A stretch of DNA of 7,389 nucleotides, taken from positions 1 to 7,389 of the forward strand of contig CAZPSL010000216.1 of NCBI GenBank assembly GCA_964589145.1. The letters run 5' to 3'. The stretch is from UBA11858 sp964589145 (lineage in GTDB: Bacteria > Chloroflexota > Anaerolineae > Anaerolineales > UBA11858). Positions 4,267 to 7,389 of the stretch are shown here, one piece after another (position 1 is the stretch's first letter; each line of letters begins with the position of its first letter). Made by a program: the position numbers and the translations under genes. The notes beneath the pieces were generated by a model. The model was given only the letters and a program-made list of their open reading frames with translations, had not been told where the DNA came from and made no database searches.

Positions 4267-6861
4267 ATGCAAACTTATCCTCTTACATCATGGCAGTTCC
4301 GGCAAACCGGCACCGAAGACTGGCATCCGGCCACCGTGCCCGGCGGGGTACACACAGATTTGCTCGCCCTGGGGTTGATCCCCGATCCCTTTGAGCGTGA
4401 CAATGAGACGCGTACCCTGTGGGTTGCTGAAAGCGATTGGGAATACCGCTGCTTTTTTACCCCCTCGGAAGGCCTGTTTCATGAAGATGCTGTTTTTCTC
4501 GCCGCCGACGGGCTGGACACGCTCGCTGAGGTTTTTCTCAACGGGGAACTTTTGGGGCGGGCAAACAACCAGTTCCGCCGCTGGGAGTGGGAGGTTACCC
4601 GCCGCCTGCAACGCGGCGAAAACGAACTGCGGATTCGGTTTGCCTCGCCGGTGCGTTTCGCCCGCGAGCGGCAAAAACGCCGCCCGGTGATCGGGGTTGG
4701 CGGAGCCTTGGAGGGCGCGCCGCACCTGCGGAAAGCCCCTTCCCAGTTTGGCTGGGACTGGGGACCGAAACTGCCATCCATCGGCATCTGGCAGGCGGTT
4801 TGCCTGGAAGGGCGTTCCGCGGCCCGGCTGAAGGATGTTCACCTGCGGCAGTTCCATGAGGCCGGGGTGGTACGCCTGACGGCGGAGGTGGATGTTGAAC
4901 GGTTGGGGGATGGCGGGCCGGGAAATGGGGAGTTCGGGCTCAGGATGGAGGTCGAACCGTTGGAACCGCCGTCGGCGGTTGACGGTCAGCCGCCGATTGT
5001 CAGCGGGCAAAATCTCAATTCCCAATTTCAAAATTTCAGCCTTCAGGTGTCCATCCCCAGCCCCCGTCTGTGGTGGCCGAACGGCTATGGGGAGCAGAAC
5101 CTCTACCGGGTCGCAATCTGCCTCGAGGGCGAGGGGCAACTTCTCGACCAGCGCGTCTACCAGATTGGCCTGCGCACCATCGAACTTCGCCGCCAGCCCG
5201 ATGAGTACGGCGAATCCTTCCGGTTCATCGTCAACGGAGTGCCAATTTTCGCCAAAGGCGCCAACTGGATACCGGCGGATACCTTCGCTGCCCGCGTCAG
5301 CGATGAACGCCTGGAGCACCTGATCGCCTCCGCCGCTTCCGCACATTTCAACATGCTGCGGGTCTGGGGCGGCGGCTTCTACGAAAGCGAGCGTTTTTAC
5401 GATTTGTGCGACCGCTACGGTATCCTGGTTTGGCAGGATTTTATCTTCGCGTGCAGTTCTTACCCCCTGGATGAAACGGATTTCCTCGAAAACGTACACC
5501 AGGAAGTGATGGAGAACGTGCGCCGCCTGCGGCACCGCGCCTGCCTGGCCCTGTGGTGCGGCAATAACGAGATGGAGCAGGGCTGGGCGGAATGGGGCTG
5601 GGCGCCGCATCCGCTGGAGGCGATGATCCCCGCCCTGCTGGAGCAATACCCCGAAATCCGCCCGCTGGTGGAGGGGATGGGCGAACGCTCCCTTCTGCCC
5701 GACTGGGAAGCCCAGCGCAGCGCCTACCTGCGTTTTTTCCACCGCACCCTGCCCGGCTGGCTCGCGCATCTCGACCCTGACACCCCCTACTGGCCCAGTT
5801 CGCCCTCCTCCGGCAATCCCTTCCATGATGTCAACAGCCCCGGCCGCGGCGACGCACATTATTGGGAGGTCTGGCACGGGCGCAAGCCGTTTACCGCCTA
5901 CCGCACCTTCACGCCGCGCTTTATGAGCGAGTTTGGCTTCCAGTCTTTCCCCGTGCTGGAAACGCTCGAAGCCTATACCGTTCCCGAAGACCGCAATCTG
6001 ACCTCCTGGGTCATGGAACACTACCAGCGCAGCCCGGTCGGCAACGGGCTGATTATCGCCCAAATGGCGCAAACCTTCCGTATGCCCGCCGGTTTCCCGG
6101 CCTGGATTTACCTCAGCATGGTATTGCAGGCCGAAGGTATCCGCTACGGGGTGGAGCACTGGCGGCGCAATATGGCACGCGTCAGCGGCACGCTTTACTG
6201 GCAACTCAACGATTGCTGGCCTGGCGCGTCGTGGTCATCGCTCGATTATCTCGGACGCTGGAAAGCCCTGCACTACGCTGCAAAACGGTTTTATGCCCCG
6301 CTTTTGCTTTCGGTGGAAGATGGCCCACCCCGGATGGATTTGCACCTCACCAGCGACCTCGCCGACCCGTTTGAGGGTACCGTTTCCTGGCGGGTGGAGA
6401 CTCTGACCGGCGAGCGGCTGGCTGCCGGTATCCAAAAAGTGACCGCCGCCCCGCGGCGCGATACCCTGGTGGCCTCGCTGAACCTGGAAGGAACCGTCAC
6501 CCCCGAAAACCGGCGGCGGGTGGTCCTCATCAGCGAATTGTACAACCTTGCGGGGACGATGCTCTCGCGGGTGGTCACGCCCTTCGTCCCCAGCAAGCAT
6601 CTTGATCTCCGCAACCCCGAAATCGCTGTCCGCATCCGCAGGGGGGGCGGCGGCCTGTGCCTTGAACTGACCGCCCGCTCCCTGGCGCGCTTTGTGGAAC
6701 TCAAACTCGTCGGCGCGCCGGACCTTGTTTTCAGCGACAACTACTTCGACCTGCCCGCGCGCACCGCCGCTAAAATCACCTCTCCCCTGCCGCGTGGCTG
6801 GACTGTGGAGCAGGCACGCCGCGCCCTGCGGGTGTACTCACTGTTCGATTCGTTCCGGTAA
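4267..6861 (+). CDS. beta-mannosidase, glycoside hydrolase family 2
   Basis: The 864-residue enzyme is predicted to remove terminal beta-D-mannose from manno-oligosaccharides or N-glycan cores. An N-terminal jelly-roll sugar-binding domain covers about 1-185 (WHPATVPGGVHTDLLALGLIPDP; later QFGWDWGPKLPSIGIW). Ig-like sandwich strands lead to the LWWPNGYGEQ.LY motif (269-280). The TIM barrel (about 320-680) has NMLRVWGGGFYE, the acid/base site ALWCGNNEME with Glu435, the nucleophile site FMSEFGFQS with Glu555, and GTLYWQLNDCWPGASW. C-terminal beta domains follow. There is no signal peptide, so it is probably cytoplasmic and acts on imported oligosaccharides. The start at 4267 has GGAG 6 nt upstream and begins directly with the jelly-roll domain; the frame is open back to 4069, but that extension has no SD and no family-like sequence. 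Length is normal for the family. One low-GC patch (5008-5040) encodes residues 248-258. Specificity is from family motifs. Confidence 0.93.
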   Translation: MQTYPLTSWQFRQTGTEDWHPATVPGGVHTDLLALGLIPDPFERDNETRTLWVAESDWEYRCFFTPSEGLFHEDAVFLAADGLDTLAEVFLNGELLGRANNQFRRWEWEVTRRLQRGENELRIRFASPVRFARERQKRRPVIGVGGALEGAPHLRKAPSQFGWDWGPKLPSIGIWQAVCLEGRSAARLKDVHLRQFHEAGVVRLTAEVDVERLGDGGPGNGEFGLRMEVEPLEPPSAVDGQPPIVSGQNLNSQFQNFSLQVSIPSPRLWWPNGYGEQNLYRVAICLEGEGQLLDQRVYQIGLRTIELRRQPDEYGESFRFIVNGVPIFAKGANWIPADTFAARVSDERLEHLIASAASAHFNMLRVWGGGFYESERFYDLCDRYGILVWQDFIFACSSYPLDETDFLENVHQEVMENVRRLRHRACLALWCGNNEMEQGWAEWGWAPHPLEAMIPALLEQYPEIRPLVEGMGERSLLPDWEAQRSAYLRFFHRTLPGWLAHLDPDTPYWPSSPSSGNPFHDVNSPGRGDAHYWEVWHGRKPFTAYRTFTPRFMSEFGFQSFPVLETLEAYTVPEDRNLTSWVMEHYQRSPVGNGLIIAQMAQTFRMPAGFPAWIYLSMVLQAEGIRYGVEHWRRNMARVSGTLYWQLNDCWPGASWSSLDYLGRWKALHYAAKRFYAPLLLSVEDGPPRMDLHLTSDLADPFEGTVSWRVETLTGERLAAGIQKVTAAPRRDTLVASLNLEGTVTPENRRRVVLISELYNLAGTMLSRVVTPFVPSKHLDLRNPEIAVRIRRGGGGLCLELTARSLARFVELKLVGAPDLVFSDNYFDLPARTAAKITSPLPRGWTVEQARRALRVYSLFDSFR

Positions 6862-6962
6862 GCCGGAGGCGCAAAGGCCTGCAAACTCTTCGGAACTTTT
6901 GCTGAAGCGCAGGGGAAAGTTTTGGCTGTGTATAGAATCGTTGCCCGTTGCGGCAATGTCCA

Positions 6963-7385
6963 TCAGGCTCCCGGCCCCTGTCCCCCGTCCAGGTATGACT
7001 GCAAAATCACGGTGGCAGCCAGTTCATCCAGGTGCCCGCGGCGGCGGGCGCGGGAGACTCCCATCTGGATGCGGGCCGCGCGGGCGGCTTGCGTGCTGCC
7101 CCTCTCGTCCCAGAGTTCCACGGGCAGGTCGGTTTGCGTGCGGATGGCGGCGGCAAGGCGGGCGGCTTTGCGTCCCTGAAAGGTAGGCTTGCCTTCGGAA
7201 TCCAGCGACTGCCCGACGATGATTTTCCCCGCCCCGTGCTGACGCGCCAGTTCCGCGATGGAGGCGGCGTCAATCGGGCGCGAGACGTGGCGCAGCACGG
7301 TCAGCGGGTTGGCAATGGTGCCGGTCGGGTCGCTGATGGCGATGCCGATGTTCTTGTCTCCGGGGTCAACGGCGAGGATGCGCAT
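6963..7385 (-). CDS. ruvX: RuvX/YqgF-family putative Holliday junction resolvase / pre-16S rRNA nuclease
   Basis: The 140-residue protein has the RNase H-like YqgF fold signature: strand 1 with Asp7 in ILAVDPGDKNIGIAISD, then KIIVGQSLDSEGK (54-66), ELWDERGSTQAA (90-101; Asp93/Glu94) and C-terminal SRARRRGHLDELAATVILQSYLD, where Asp120 is the last expected metal ligand. Characterised relatives process the 5' end of 16S rRNA, and some have been assigned Holliday-junction resolvase activity. Gly96 replaces the bulky residue usually found after DER; this is unlikely to be catalytic. Length (usual 130-150) is complete. ATG at 7385-7383 is the natural start, but only 4 bases lie upstream, so its SD and promoter are outside the window. 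It converges with the beta-mannosidase; the 101-nt gap has a 7-bp hairpin (6939-6958) without a T-run. Confidence 0.92.
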   Translation of the reverse strand: MRILAVDPGDKNIGIAISDPTGTIANPLTVLRHVSRPIDAASIAELARQHGAGKIIVGQSLDSEGKPTFQGRKAARLAAAIRTQTDLPVELWDERGSTQAARAARIQMGVSRARRRGHLDELAATVILQSYLDGGQGPGA

Positions 7386-7389
7386 GGGG

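Noticed and set aside
4288..6204. 638-residue antisense reading frame across the beta-mannosidase
   Set aside because: A shadow frame caused by high GC; the sense strand has all GH2 motifs and catalytic residues. The antisense frames at 852-1934, 2049-2933 and 3376-4020 are rejected on the same grounds.
6939..6958. Hairpin between the convergent beta-mannosidase and ruvX as an intrinsic terminator
   Set aside because: The stem is 7 bp with one wobble and no T-run follows on either strand. A second weak dyad, AACTTT (6894-6899) with AAAGTT (6916-6921), is also unconvincing.

Overview
The window looks like a GC-rich bacterial chromosome segment, most plausibly from an Anaerolineae-type member of Chloroflexota. 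This is an inference from three things: the long Pro/Thr/Glu-rich linker on the lipoprotein, the protein styles, and the AGGTAATC-like intergenic repeats. It was not tested by a search. No mobile element, CRISPR array or phage gene is visible.

Layout, left to right. A tRNA-Ser(CGA) gene with encoded CCA lies on the minus strand at 7-97, with its own -10 box at 110-115. A non-coding stretch follows (98-434) that contains a perfect 15-bp hairpin. A complete cobalamin (B12) riboswitch aptamer (435-639) comes next, then a two-hairpin expression platform (about 648-718). Downstream is a three-gene ABC importer on the plus strand: substrate-binding lipoprotein BtuF (819-1952), FecCD-type permease BtuC (2079-3104) and ATPase BtuD (3289-4065). 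After a 201-nt gap with several dyads there is a full-length GH2 beta-mannosidase (4267-6861, plus strand). A convergent ruvX/yqgF gene (6963-7385, minus strand) ends the window.

How it works together: the riboswitch should reduce transcription of btuFCD when adenosylcobalamin or a related corrinoid is abundant. BtuF would capture corrinoid at the outer face of the cytoplasmic membrane and BtuC2D2 would import it. No outer-membrane BtuB/TonB receptor is seen here. The beta-mannosidase and ruvX are probably separate transcription units.

The most interesting pattern is non-coding. A short degenerate 7-8-bp repeat, roughly (A/T/G)GGTA(A/G)TC or AGGGATT, appears in strict phase at three places in this one operon: in the peripheral arm of the riboswitch (522-603), between btuF and btuC (1959-2072) and between btuC and btuD (3121-3215). 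Both inter-gene arrays are followed by C-rich, SD-less leaders running straight into the next start codon. A related hairpin (TGGCAGTC/GACTGCCA) sits at 248-280.
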